The position numbers and the translations under genes are program-made. Positions 34,476-43,352 of a stretch of 64,000 nt of DNA are shown piece by piece (the stretch's first letter is position 1; each line of letters begins with the position of its first letter). The notes beneath the pieces are model-generated. The model was given only the letters and a program-made list of their open reading frames with translations. It was not told the DNA's origin and searched no databases. Origin of the DNA: Tabrizicola_A aquatica. Its GTDB lineage: Bacteria > Pseudomonadota > Alphaproteobacteria > Rhodobacterales > Rhodobacteraceae. The stretch lies in NCBI GenBank assembly GCA_965194375.1, contig CBDAEL010000002.1; one strand, given 5' to 3'.

Positions 34476-34738
34476 TGGATGTACCGAATTTCTTCAAAAA
34501 TGTAGGCGAAGTAGTCGGCTAAACCTGAGAGGACATAGCCAGACAACAAGGCGAAAACGCCCAGAACAATAACAAGTTTCGGGACAAAGGACAAAGTCTG
34601 CTCGTTAATTGATGTTGCCGCTTGAATCACGCCAATCACCAAGCCAACGGCCAGCGCTGCACCAAGGACAGGCCCAGCCGCCATAATGATCTGCCAGAAG
34701 GCCATTCGAAGATATTCAACGTTGTTATCAAACTCCAT
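34472..34738 (-). CDS. fliQ: FliQ, export gate membrane protein
   Basis: An 88-aa, two-helix membrane protein of the export channel. The conserved stretch GLVIGVIQAATSINEQTLSFVPK is clear. The ATG at 34738 is used because an AGGTG-containing ribosome site precedes it and gives the normal FliQ length; the longer frame adds a basic extension inside fliP. Confidence 0.95.
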   Translation of the reverse strand: MEFDNNVEYLRMAFWQIIMAAGPVLGAALAVGLVIGVIQAATSINEQTLSFVPKLVIVLGVFALLSGYVLSGLADYFAYIFEEIRYIQ

Positions 34739-34746
34739 CTCCACAC

Positions 34747-35496
34747 CTACGGTGACACGAAGGTGGCGACGAGCGATGCGGCGGTCATTGACCATCCATC
34801 AACGAGCACAAACAAAAGCAGCTTGAATGGGAGTGAGATGAGCATGGGCGACAGCATCATCATGCCCAATGACATTAGAATGGAGGAGATCACCATGTCG
34901 ATGACCAAGAACGGGAGGAAGATCAGGAAACCGATTTGAAATGCGGTCTTGAGTTCCGAAGTGATGAAGGCGGGGAGAATAACCGAGTAGGGGATATCCG
35001 CATTCGTTGCGTAAGGTCCGCTGTTGTTTAAGTCTGAGAATACGACCAGAGCATCCTCTCGCGTGTTGAGAACCATGAATTCCTTTATGATTGCCCCACC
35101 CACTAGAATTGCGTCCTCTGCAGTCATGTTCTCTTCGAGGTAGGGCGTCAGCGCCTCATCATATACCTTTGTAAGCGTTGGCGTCATGACGGTTGCAGTG
35201 AGGAAAAGCGCGATGGCAATCAGCACCTGATTGGGTGGCGTCTGTTGCGTTCCGAGTGCTTGTCGCAGGATGGACAGCACAATGATGATGCGGGTGAAGG
35301 CCGTCATGCCTAAAACGATTGAGGGCAGCACTGTGATGACGGACATCAACACAAGAATCTGCAGCGAAAGAGAATATGTCGTTTCGCCGGTCTCATTTGT
35401 GCTCGACGTCAGAGCAGAGAGGCTGAGCGGATCATTTGCAAGGCTGGGTGCGGCAATAAAGATCAGAGAAATGGCGAGGATTAGCGCTCTACGCAT
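34747..35496 (-). CDS. fliP: FliP, export gate membrane protein
   Basis: FliP forms the core of the export channel. From the ATG at 35496 the product is 249 aa. It has a cleavable signal peptide (MRRALILAISLIFIAAPSLA), then LSLQILVLMSVITVLPSIVLGMTAFTRI and the C-terminal helices around LISLPFKLLLFVLVDGW. GGAGG lies just upstream within fliO, which it overlaps by 16 bp. Longer frames run through fliO and are not supported. Confidence 0.96.
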   Translation of the reverse strand: MRRALILAISLIFIAAPSLANDPLSLSALTSSTNETGETTYSLSLQILVLMSVITVLPSIVLGMTAFTRIIIVLSILRQALGTQQTPPNQVLIAIALFLTATVMTPTLTKVYDEALTPYLEENMTAEDAILVGGAIIKEFMVLNTREDALVVFSDLNNSGPYATNADIPYSVILPAFITSELKTAFQIGFLIFLPFLVIDMVISSILMSLGMMMLSPMLISLPFKLLLFVLVDGWSMTAASLVATFVSP

Positions 35497-35762
35497 TGGG
35501 TTTCCTCCGCGCGTTCTTTGAGAACGACCAAAGCAGACCCACTCCGCGCGGAGTGAACAAGGCAATCTTTGCCGTCTACGGAAACAAGCAGGATGCGCTC
35601 TCCAGCGCCGATGGCGAGGCTTTCTATCACCTGCAGCCGGCTTTTTGCCGCAAGACGCATGCGGAGACCTTCGCGGTTCTTTCGCACGTAAAGCTGGACG
35701 CACAGCAACACGCCCAGGAACCCTAGAACGACTAGAACCTGGCCAAGTTCAAACTGCTGCAT
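35481..35762 (-). CDS. fliO: FliO, export gate assembly protein
   Basis: A 93-aa protein with one N-terminal membrane helix (LGQVLVVLGFLGVLLCVQLYV) and a small basic/beta-rich cytoplasmic domain (LQVIESLAIGAGERILLVSVDG), the usual FliO architecture. FliO helps to assemble the FliP ring. It is first in its transcription unit, 21 nt downstream of the start predicted from the sigma-54 element at 35794-35810. Confidence 0.85.
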   Translation of the reverse strand: MQQFELGQVLVVLGFLGVLLCVQLYVRKNREGLRMRLAAKSRLQVIESLAIGAGERILLVSVDGKDCLVHSARSGSALVVLKERAEETQCVER

Positions 35763-35793
35763 ACGCGCCCCCACTATTGCCTCACGGCATAGA

Positions 35794-35810
35794 AGCAATT
35801 CGCGTGCCAG
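35794..35810 (-). promoter_or_regulatory. Sigma-54 promoter of fliOPQR-flhB
   Basis: Minus-strand CTGGCACGCGAATTGCT fits the -24/-12 consensus at all core positions with GG-N10-GC spacing. Predicted start near 35783. The sequence between it and fliN (35811-35887) is A/T-rich and contains a small hairpin (GTCAG-TTTT-CTGAC) that may weakly end the upstream transcript. Confidence 0.82.
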
Positions 35811-35887
35811 CTCTATAAAGTATTACTTAAGTTACTGTTTTAAAATACAATTAATCCAGAGATGCCCACTGTGTCAGAAAACTGACG

Positions 35888-36202
35888 TTAAAGGCTCTGC
35901 ATCCTCTTCTCCGGTTCTACGATTTCGCCGAAGCGAATTCCAAAACGTTCACCGACCATCACGACCTCGCCTTTGGCGATCATGGTGCCATTAATGAGGA
36001 TGTCGAGAGGATCACCGGCGAGGCGATCCAATTCGATCACGGAGCCTTCATTGAGTCTCAGAAGGTCCCTGATTGTGATCTTTGCTCGCCCAACCTCCAC
36101 GGTCATTTGAACTTCGATATTTTCAAGAACACGGAGATTTTCAATCCCAGCACGGTCTGGTTTGGGAACATCTCTTTCGGCGGTGTCATCAATTTCGGCC
36201 AT
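35888..36202 (-). CDS. fliN: FliN, flagellar switch protein
   Basis: FliN, with FliM, forms the lower C ring. The 104-aa protein is the SpoA/FliN domain: VQMTVEVGRAKITIRDLLRLNEGSVIELDRLAGDPLDI is nearly consensus, followed by VVMVGERFGIRF. AAGGAAG precedes its ATG, 9 bp after the fliM stop. Confidence 0.95.
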   Translation of the reverse strand: MAEIDDTAERDVPKPDRAGIENLRVLENIEVQMTVEVGRAKITIRDLLRLNEGSVIELDRLAGDPLDILINGTMIAKGEVVMVGERFGIRFGEIVEPEKRMQSL

Positions 36203-36211
36203 GGAACTTCC

Positions 36212-37198
36212 TTAGCTCTCTTCTTTGCGGATACGACGTGTCAGATTGAGTGCGGTTTGCGCGCCAACTTGGCCCAACTGGGCCTCGAAGATTGCGCGAT
36301 CTTCTACCTTCACTCGAATTCCATCATGCAATTGCATGGGGTAAACATCACCCTCTTGCAGATGAATAAGATTGCGAAGCGACGTCGTGGGTTGGGCGAT
36401 CTCTGCAGTCAGTTGAAGCGGGATATTGAGAATGGCTTGCTCCAACTTCTGGCGCCAACTCATGTCATCTTGAACGAAGTCAGACTGCACCCTGCTGCGC
36501 AGTTGCGAAGCAATCGGCTTTAGTGTCTGCAACGGATAAATCACGTCAAACTGGGCTGGTTCGCCTCGGGGAAGTTGCACCACAAACGAGCAGACAATCA
36601 CGGTGTCCGAACCATCAACAAAGCTCGCGAACTGGATGTTTTCTTCGCGTCCCTGAACACCAATTGTAACGGTCAGCAGATCACGCCATGCAGTTTGCAA
36701 CGATTGGATCAAACCCTCGGTGACGATCTCAATGACGCGTTGTTCTGTTGCGGTGAACTCACCTTGATAACGCTTCAACGCCTGAACAGTGGTGCCACCA
36801 TAATAGCTGTCGGTCAGAAGCGAGATAAAGCTTGGCTGAATGACCATGAGCTGACTTCCGCGAAGCTCTTCCATTCGCGAAGTGGTGAGCGATACGAATG
36901 TGTCACTTTCCTGAACATAAAGATCAAAGGTTTTAACCTCAGGCGGGAAGGAGGAGATGCGTGGCTGGATCCGCAGAAACGGCAAGAACACTGAGCGCGC
37001 CATCCGGCAGAACCGCTCATTGATCATCCGCAAGGCATGATAATCGCCCAGAAGCGATAAGTCATCCGAACCGAACATGAATGGACGAACCTCAGCGTCC
37101 GACCCATTCAAAAGCCCACTGGTTGAACCCGATCCTGCGCCAAGGCCCTCGATCAGTGCCTCGACCTCTTCCGGCGTTAACTTTCGTGTTGCTGCCAT
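36212..37198 (-). CDS. fliM: FliM, flagellar switch protein
   Basis: FliM is the C-ring protein that binds phosphorylated CheY. The N-terminus keeps the CheY-binding helix pattern (LTPEEVEALIEGL). The central domain has FCRMARSVFLPFLRIQPRI and a variant of the GGxG region (YYGGTTVQALKRYQGEFTATEQRVIE). The C-terminal SpoA-type domain follows. The ATG at 37198 is chosen from AGGG 8 nt upstream; two in-frame GTG codons just before it are alternatives. 328 aa, normal size. Confidence 0.95.
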   Translation of the reverse strand: MAATRKLTPEEVEALIEGLGAGSGSTSGLLNGSDAEVRPFMFGSDDLSLLGDYHALRMINERFCRMARSVFLPFLRIQPRISSFPPEVKTFDLYVQESDTFVSLTTSRMEELRGSQLMVIQPSFISLLTDSYYGGTTVQALKRYQGEFTATEQRVIEIVTEGLIQSLQTAWRDLLTVTIGVQGREENIQFASFVDGSDTVIVCSFVVQLPRGEPAQFDVIYPLQTLKPIASQLRSRVQSDFVQDDMSWRQKLEQAILNIPLQLTAEIAQPTTSLRNLIHLQEGDVYPMQLHDGIRVKVEDRAIFEAQLGQVGAQTALNLTRRIRKEES

Positions 37199-37207
37199 CA
37201 CCACACC

Positions 37208-37798
37208 CTATTGCAGAACAAAGGATGTGAAATAGACATCTTCAACACCGCCAAAATTCTCAAGAACCGTCAGCCGAGCGTTGATGGCCTCGCGGATTGC
37301 GACGGCCAGCCGATCACGCCCGTCTTTGCCAGCAATGTCCTCTTCAGTGAATTCCGAGATGGTGCCCAAGATCTCTGAGCGCAACGCGAGCTGATGTGTT
37401 TCGACATTTGTGACCACGGTCGCGTCATATTGGGTGGACACGCCCACGCCAATCTGAAGGAACTTTCTAGATCCGTTGAGGTTGGTCGTGAACTCAGTCG
37501 GAAACTCATAATAGCTGGTGATGAATGTGGGCTCTGCCTCAACAGGTTTGGTTTGCCGCGCCGGTTCGGCATCTTCAGCTGTAGCATCCTCGGGTGCGGG
37601 CAATTGACCTGACTCTTGCAGCTTACGCTCGATGATAATGTCAATCTCTTCCGAAGGCGTCGGCGCTGACAGGCCAAACAACACATATCCAACACCAAGG
37701 CCCACGCCTACGAGTGAAAGTCCACCAATCACAAAGATCAGAATCTTCCCAATCTTGCCCTTTTTCTTTGGTGCTTCGTCTGTGGACTTATCTGGCAT
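37208..37798 (-). CDS. fliL: FliL, stator-associated membrane protein
   Basis: A 196-aa bitopic protein: short basic cytoplasmic part (KKKGKIGKI), one membrane helix (about residues 20-43), an acidic linker, then the FliL/stomatin-like periplasmic domain with FTTNLNGSRKFLQIGVGVSTQYD and the ending VEDVYFTSFVLQ. FliL rings surround active stators. It lies between fliK and fliM. The second FliL-like protein at 24669-25235 is more divergent. Confidence 0.93.
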   Translation of the reverse strand: MPDKSTDEAPKKKGKIGKILIFVIGGLSLVGVGLGVGYVLFGLSAPTPSEEIDIIIERKLQESGQLPAPEDATAEDAEPARQTKPVEAEPTFITSYYEFPTEFTTNLNGSRKFLQIGVGVSTQYDATVVTNVETHQLALRSEILGTISEFTEEDIAGKDGRDRLAVAIREAINARLTVLENFGGVEDVYFTSFVLQ

Positions 37799-37813
37799 GT
37801 TGACCTCCGCTTC

Positions 37814-39508
37814 TCAGGCCATCAAATTGATGCTGAGCTGGGAACTATCGCCCAGTTTCAATGTTGCTGCCGGTTCAGCGCGCGCAGCCTCGGCCCCGCG
37901 GGCGCGATCTTTACGCCCTCCAGCGCCATCGCGTCCCGACTGACCGCCCGAGTTTTGTGATGTTGATTGGCCGTTAGCCTGCCCAAGCCAACCTGTTGGT
38001 GCCGCAGCCTGCGCCGTCATGCTTGTTAAGCGTACGCCCGACTGATCCATAAGATGCGACAATAGATCTTCATTTGCCAAAAGCAGTCGGGCCGCAGATG
38101 CTGTTTCAGTGATAATGCGCACGGTCGTTTCAGATCTGCTGATTTCGATGTTAAGCTGTATGTCACCTAAGGATTTCGGACGCAGCGTTATTTTAACGCT
38201 ATGCGCCCCATCCCGTGCATCGCCAACGACTTGGGTCACCAGCCGCTCGCGCCACGCCGCATCCCGGGTGTCAAGTGTTTGACGCAGCTGTGTCATCATT
38301 GGCCCGGCCGCACTGGGAGTAGGCAACTCGCTTACGTTCTCAGGCAAAATGGTCGCAAGGTTAGGCGCCGAAGTGCCCGGTGCAGGTTGAGCTTTCGAAC
38401 CAGATGCGAACGGATCGACCTTCTCGGCCGTAATCTGCGAGGTATCCGCAGACATCCGCACCTTAACAGGCTCTTCAAGCGCCACCTCAGGCTCTGTAAC
38501 GGCGAATGGCGCTGCTGTCGAAGCTGCGGTCGGATTGATGGTCATCCGGGCCACAGTTGGCTTTACCGGTGGCGTGCTTGGCGAAAGCAGGCTTCCTTCA
38601 TGGCCTTGTGGGCCATCAGACACAGGCGACGGTTCCACAGGCAGAGCATCGGCGGTCATTGGATCCAGCCTTGACGACGACACCGCACGTGAAAGGGCAG
38701 CTGTCGGTCCGGCCTTGCCTCGAGATTCAGTGTCGAGCAGAGCCGCCGACTGCTCGATAAGCGAAGACGATGGTCCATCTGCCCCCTGCAAGGGTGCAGA
38801 GGCATCATGCACAAAAGATTGAAGTGCCCCAGCCTTGGTATCTGCTTGCGTGTTCACGTTTGGCCCAGCCGGCGCCAAGACTTGGTCCAGGCCATTCGGC
38901 GCGCTCTCGCGGTTTTGCAAGGACAACGAAGGTTCAAAATCCAAGGATTGCAACGGAGCATCCTCAGAGTTGGTTTCAGTGTTCACGTCCGAAAGCGCCG
39001 GATCTGGAAGCAGAGCGGCAAAGGGTGTGGCCAAAACGAGGGTGGGGTCCAGATCGTCCACCTCGTCAAGCAACATCACATCCTTCTCGGCGTCCTCTGA
39101 ATCAAGCGGCAACGACGGGATCATGCCCAGCGCGACCCACACCGCTTCGCCCTCCGCGCCCGGCAGGGGTGAGGGCATGGTCACACCCGCTATCTCGTCA
39201 AGGCCGACCGTCAGATCGTTGACCGTTTCGGCGTCTGCAGCAATCGACGCAAAGCTCCATTCAGGATCTGGTTGCGCCTGCATGAGTGGGTCAACACCCT
39301 CACCCAGCATCGCATCCACCTCAGTGACCGGAGGCTCTGCTGTCGGCAAGGCCTGGCCCGACGCAAAAGCGGGTCCTTCAGCCGGAGTAGGCGTTTCACT
39401 TGAAACAGCGAACAGCAGGCCAAAGCCAGTGACCGGGGCGGCGTTCGGTTTACCCGTCGCCTGCCCTGCCCCCAAACTGCCCTTGGTGATCGCCTCGATC
39501 GCCGCCAT
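37814..39508 (-). CDS. fliK: FliK, hook-length control protein
   Basis: FliK measures hook length and triggers the FlhB switch. The 564-aa protein has a long Ala/Pro/Ser-rich, low-complexity N-terminal part (ruler region). The compact C-terminal domain lies at about residues 420-510 (VKITLRPKSLGDIQLNIEIS and LLLANEDLLSHLMDQSGVRL are the conserved pieces). It is longer than the enteric protein (about 405 aa). First gene after a sigma-54 promoter in the fliJ-fliK gap. Confidence 0.9.
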   Translation of the reverse strand: MAAIEAITKGSLGAGQATGKPNAAPVTGFGLLFAVSSETPTPAEGPAFASGQALPTAEPPVTEVDAMLGEGVDPLMQAQPDPEWSFASIAADAETVNDLTVGLDEIAGVTMPSPLPGAEGEAVWVALGMIPSLPLDSEDAEKDVMLLDEVDDLDPTLVLATPFAALLPDPALSDVNTETNSEDAPLQSLDFEPSLSLQNRESAPNGLDQVLAPAGPNVNTQADTKAGALQSFVHDASAPLQGADGPSSSLIEQSAALLDTESRGKAGPTAALSRAVSSSRLDPMTADALPVEPSPVSDGPQGHEGSLLSPSTPPVKPTVARMTINPTAASTAAPFAVTEPEVALEEPVKVRMSADTSQITAEKVDPFASGSKAQPAPGTSAPNLATILPENVSELPTPSAAGPMMTQLRQTLDTRDAAWRERLVTQVVGDARDGAHSVKITLRPKSLGDIQLNIEISRSETTVRIITETASAARLLLANEDLLSHLMDQSGVRLTSMTAQAAAPTGWLGQANGQSTSQNSGGQSGRDGAGGRKDRARGAEAARAEPAATLKLGDSSQLSINLMA

Positions 39509-39548
39509 GTGCCACTTACCTACGTTTCAGACTGCCGCAAAAGAATAC

Positions 39549-39565
39549 TGCAAGATCGGTGCCAG
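39549..39565 (-). promoter_or_regulatory. Sigma-54 promoter of fliKLMN
   Basis: Minus-strand CTGGCACCGATCTTGCA matches TGGCAC-N5-TTGCA exactly with GG-N10-GC spacing. It fills the short gap between the fliJ stop (39568) and fliK (39508). Predicted start near 39538, 30 nt before fliK. Confidence 0.84.
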
Positions 39566-39567
39566 CA

Positions 39568-39987
39568 TCACACTCGGCGCTGTCCTTGCCGTGGGGACAT
39601 CAGATCATCTTCCTTTTTCTCAGCCGCTTCCTGACCTTCAATTCGAGCATCAAGGCGTCGATCATCCAGAATGTTATTGCGATTGTTTGATTTGGCCAAT
39701 TGCTTGCGCGCCCCGTTCAATTCTTCGGCCAGAAACTCCAGTCGATTTTGCGCCAGCTCCTGCTGCTCGGCCATATAGCGGCCGTACCAAGATCGCGATC
39801 GCAAGTTATGCGGGGTGATCAGCCCGCCAATTTCACGATTCTCAGCCTGCAGATTGGTTAAACGATCGAGCAAAGACTGCGACTCATCCACCTGTTGCGC
39901 CAAAGATCCGACTGCGCTTGCCTGCCGTTGCATCTTAAGCTGCTCTTTCTTTTGAAGAAGCTTTAGCAGATGTTCTTTCCGCGTCAT
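39568..39987 (-). CDS. fliJ: FliJ, export chaperone-like stalk protein
   Basis: A 139-aa almost entirely helical protein with many Gln, Leu, Arg and Glu (LKLLQKKEQLKMQRQASAV, then MAEQQELAQNRLEFLAEELN), as expected for FliJ, which inserts into the FliI ring and links to FlhA. Sequence conservation in this family is low; the place directly after fliI is the main support. Starts 3 bp after the fliI stop. Confidence 0.85.
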   Translation of the reverse strand: MTRKEHLLKLLQKKEQLKMQRQASAVGSLAQQVDESQSLLDRLTNLQAENREIGGLITPHNLRSRSWYGRYMAEQQELAQNRLEFLAEELNGARKQLAKSNNRNNILDDRRLDARIEGQEAAEKKEDDLMSPRQGQRRV

Positions 39988-39990
39988 CGC

Positions 39991-41319
39991 TTATTCCCCC
40001 ATCAACCGAATGAGGTCTTGTTGACTGTCGGAAAAGCGGCAAGCTTCGTTTGCACCTTGTCGAATGTATTCGGTGATCTTTGGCCAAAGCGAGACGGCCA
40101 AATCAAGCTCAGGATCTTGCCCGGGGCTATATCCCCCCATCAACATAAGATCGCGATTTTCCAAATACAGCGAAACGAGTCGACGAAAGCGCACCGCGGC
40201 CTTTTGGTGGCGCGATGGTGTGATGTCAGACATGACGCGACTGACCGATGCTGTGACATCGACGGCGGGATAGATGCCAAGTTGCGTTTGACGACGCGAC
40301 AGCACGATATGCCCATCCAAGATCGCGCGCGCAGTGTCGACCACTGGGTCATTGGTCACATCATCACCATCCGCCAAGACGGTGTAGAAGGCCGTAATTG
40401 CCCCTTGTCCCGCCTCACCAGCGCCCGACCGTTCAATCAAAGCCGGGATCATTGAAACAACCGATGGCGGATAACCTTTTGCGGTGGGCTGTTCGCCCAA
40501 GGCCAAACCGATTTCGCGTCGCGCATGGGCGACCCGGGTCATGCTGTCCATGATAAGCAAAACTTCTTTGCCCTGCGCCCGGAAGTATTCGGCAATTGCC
40601 GTGGCACGGTTCGCCCCTTTGATCCGCAAAAGAGCGGACCTGTCGGCCGGGACAGCGACAACGCACACCTTCTTGCGCACATCACCCGGCATGACCTGCT
40701 CGACAAAATGGCCAACCTCGCGGCCACGCTCTCCAATCAGCCCGACGATGATGACATCCGCCTGCGAAAACCGCGTCATCATCGACAACAGAACAGATTT
40801 CCCAACACCAGATCCCGCTATGATGCCAAGCCTTTGGCCTGAGCCAACTGTCAAAAGGCCATTGACCACCCGCACACCAACATCAAGAGGTCTTGAAACC
40901 GCCTTGCGCGCCAAGGGGTTCAAAGGGCGGCCCATCAAAGGCCAACGATCTGGGAGCTTCAATGGCCCGCGCTCATCAAGCGGGGCCCCCAATGCGTCGA
41001 TCACGCGGCCAAGGATTTCGGGCCCGACCTCAATCTCATTTCCTGAATCCAGAATCGTGACCTGCGCCCCAAGCTCAATGCGGGCATCAAGATCATAAAG
41101 AAACAGCATGTTGCGACCGTCGCGAAAGCCGATCACTTCCGCCATCGCCACCTGCCCCGATGCGGTCGACACCCCGCAAATCGACCCGACCGAGACAGGA
41201 AAGCCGCCGCATTCCAGAACTTGGCCATCAAACCGGTTTACGCGACCGCTTGCCTTGACAAAGCTTTTGTCGGGCAATGCGCGCAAATCATCTGTAATGC
41301 GGGCAATATTCGCGGTCAT
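39991..41319 (-). CDS. fliI: FliI, flagellum-specific ATPase
   Basis: FliI is the hexameric export ATPase. The 442-aa protein has Walker A GSGVGKSVLL (about residues 169-178), the Walker B strand EVLLIMDSMTRVAHARREIG, and the conserved GYPPSVVSMIPALIERSG. Start overlaps the fliH stop by 4 bp (ATGA). No unusual features. Confidence 0.96.
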   Translation of the reverse strand: MTANIARITDDLRALPDKSFVKASGRVNRFDGQVLECGGFPVSVGSICGVSTASGQVAMAEVIGFRDGRNMLFLYDLDARIELGAQVTILDSGNEIEVGPEILGRVIDALGAPLDERGPLKLPDRWPLMGRPLNPLARKAVSRPLDVGVRVVNGLLTVGSGQRLGIIAGSGVGKSVLLSMMTRFSQADVIIVGLIGERGREVGHFVEQVMPGDVRKKVCVVAVPADRSALLRIKGANRATAIAEYFRAQGKEVLLIMDSMTRVAHARREIGLALGEQPTAKGYPPSVVSMIPALIERSGAGEAGQGAITAFYTVLADGDDVTNDPVVDTARAILDGHIVLSRRQTQLGIYPAVDVTASVSRVMSDITPSRHQKAAVRFRRLVSLYLENRDLMLMGGYSPGQDPELDLAVSLWPKITEYIRQGANEACRFSDSQQDLIRLMGE

Positions 41320-42257
41320 TCCGGTGTGCCGCTATCATTTTCGGCGCCATCATCGCCAAGGGCAGTCGCACTCCGGCGCGGTTTGGGGGAAGGCGCAGTC
41401 TTGGGCATCAATCTATCTGCATAACGCAGATTGTCAGTCGACAGCTCGATATCCCCCCGCGCAAGATCGGCATCTGGGCTGATGATGATCGAGCCGAGCG
41501 TCTCAGATGTTGCAATATATGGCTTGATCGCCGCGATATCGTCCGGGTTCATCCGCAAGCGCGGCTTCGCAAGATCATTGCGAATTCGGTCAACCAGATC
41601 TTCGATCTTTGTAAGATAAGCTTCCGGCATTTCGTCAATCTGCGCACCGGCGCGAACGGATGCCAATTTCTTGACGGCCTCAAGAATTTCATGGCGCAAA
41701 CTGGCCACACCGTCAGCGCTGCGAAAGGCGGCAATCGCCGCATCCAAAACAGCCACCCGCTCTTCCACTGTGGCCGACATATCGGCAAGGGCACGCGCCT
41801 CGCCCGCCGCAAACCCGCGGCCCCATTCGGCTTTGAGTTCATCCAGATTAGCAGGTCTTGGGCCCGTGTCGCGTGGCAAGGTGGCGGAAGCTTCCGCCTC
41901 AAGCTGGCCCTGATCAATCAAACCTTCAAGGCCAGCGTGCTCCGCGCCCATTTCGGCATTGTCCAGAGCCGGATCTTCAAGCCCCGTGGCATCAGCGCCC
42001 AGAACGGGCTCGTCACTCAGGACTTCGGCATCTTCAATATCGCTCAGCGACGGCTTTGTCTTGGGCGTGACTGGGGCGCGATCATCACGGCTGGCGGCCC
42101 GGGCAATGTCAAACAGGCTCTTCGCCATAAAGGCTGAACTCGCCGGCCGCGTTGCTTCAGGCGCTGCCTTGAAGGTGCCACTGCGCATCGCGTCGAACAT
42201 GCGCGAGATTTCTGCAGCATCCAGAGGCTTTGAGGCCTGTTCAGGTGTTGCCGGCAT
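41316..42257 (-). CDS. fliH: FliH, regulator of the FliI ATPase
   Basis: FliH binds FliI and links it to the C ring. The 313-aa protein has a long acidic, Ala-rich N-terminal part without clear motifs and a helical/beta C-terminal domain starting near residue 135 (LKAEWGRGFAAGEARALADMSATVEERVAVLDAAI). The C-terminal end is weakly conserved. Its position between fliG and fliI and its layout support the call. It is longer than the enteric FliH (about 230 aa) because of the N-terminal extension. Confidence 0.86.
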   Translation of the reverse strand: MPATPEQASKPLDAAEISRMFDAMRSGTFKAAPEATRPASSAFMAKSLFDIARAASRDDRAPVTPKTKPSLSDIEDAEVLSDEPVLGADATGLEDPALDNAEMGAEHAGLEGLIDQGQLEAEASATLPRDTGPRPANLDELKAEWGRGFAAGEARALADMSATVEERVAVLDAAIAAFRSADGVASLRHEILEAVKKLASVRAGAQIDEMPEAYLTKIEDLVDRIRNDLAKPRLRMNPDDIAAIKPYIATSETLGSIIISPDADLARGDIELSTDNLRYADRLMPKTAPSPKPRRSATALGDDGAENDSGTPE

Positions 42258-42275
42258 AGATATTCTCCCTCAGCC

Positions 42276-43316
42276 TCAGACCATTTCGTCGCCACCGCGA
42301 CCGGCCAGAACGATGGTGCCGTCGTCGGAGAGCTTGCGGGCGATGTTGATGATTTGCTTTTGCGCTTCTTGCACTTCGGTCAGGCGCACTGGTCCCAGTG
42401 CTTCCATCTCATCCTTCAAATTGGCGGCTGCACGGGTCGACATACAGCCGAAAAGCTTTTCGCGCAGCGCCTCGTCGGCCCCCTTCAGCGCCAGGACCAT
42501 GGCCTCTTGCGGCAAGGACCGCAGCAGAGTTTGCAGCGACCGGTCGTCCGACAAGATCAGATTGTCGAACACGAACATATTGTCCTGAATGGCGGTCATC
42601 AGCGTTTTGTTGTCTTTCGCAATGGACTTCATAATCCGGCCTTCCATCGCCGTCTTGGTGAAGTTCATGATCTTCGCCGCCGCCTTAACGCCGCCAATTT
42701 GCGAGGCACGCAGCGTGGTGTTCTGCTTGAACTTGCGCTGCATCACCCGCTCCAGCTCGCGAACGGCCTCGGGCTGAACCGTTTCAAGCGTTGCAATCCG
42801 GCGAACAATTTCAGGCTGCATCTCTTGCGGCAAAAGCGTGAGAACGTCGGCGGCAAGGCCATAATCAAGATACGAGATGATAAGCGCCACAATCTGAGGA
42901 TGCTCATCCAAGATCAGCTCAGAAATCGATCTGGCGTCCATCCAGTCCAGAATTTCGATTGGACGTTCTGATGCGGCTGGCGTGATCCGAGACAGCACTG
43001 ATTGTGCTTTGTCACCCCCCAAAGCCTTTGTCAGCACGTTGCGAATGTAGTTTCCAGCACCAAGGCCAATCGAGGTTTGTTGTTTGATGATGGTCAGAAA
43101 CTCATCCAGCACATCATTGACCGTCTCTTGATTGACACCCTGCACCGAATACATCGCCGCACCCAAATGTTGGACTTCGCGCGGCGACAGGTTTTTTAGG
43201 ATCTCAGCCGCTTCATCTTCACCGAGCAGCATCATCAAGATCGCAGACTTCTGTGTGCCCGTAAGGGTGTCAAAAATCCGGACGGTTTCTACGTTTTGTG
43301 CAACGGGCTCAGGCAT
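42276..43316 (-). CDS. fliG: FliG, flagellar switch and torque protein
   Basis: FliG transmits torque from the stator. The 346-aa protein has three Armadillo-like domains. Visible landmarks are LSPREVQHLGAAMYSV, the conserved DEHPQIVALI (EHPQ motif), and the C-terminal torque helix with alternating charges (FVFDNLILSDDRSLQTLLRS, then ALKGADEALREKLFGCMS). The key Asp and Arg residues of the torque helix are present. It follows fliF after 36 bp. Confidence 0.96.
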   Translation of the reverse strand: MPEPVAQNVETVRIFDTLTGTQKSAILMMLLGEDEAAEILKNLSPREVQHLGAAMYSVQGVNQETVNDVLDEFLTIIKQQTSIGLGAGNYIRNVLTKALGGDKAQSVLSRITPAASERPIEILDWMDARSISELILDEHPQIVALIISYLDYGLAADVLTLLPQEMQPEIVRRIATLETVQPEAVRELERVMQRKFKQNTTLRASQIGGVKAAAKIMNFTKTAMEGRIMKSIAKDNKTLMTAIQDNMFVFDNLILSDDRSLQTLLRSLPQEAMVLALKGADEALREKLFGCMSTRAAANLKDEMEALGPVRLTEVQEAQKQIINIARKLSDDGTIVLAGRGGDEMV

Positions 43317-43352
43317 GGTTAGAATGTCCTCATTCCGCTCGAACTGTTGGCA

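Noticed and set aside
38835..39818. 327-codon plus-strand frame opposite fliK
   Set aside because: It mirrors the low-complexity region of fliK and runs across the fliK promoter into fliJ; no signature, Ser/Ala-rich.
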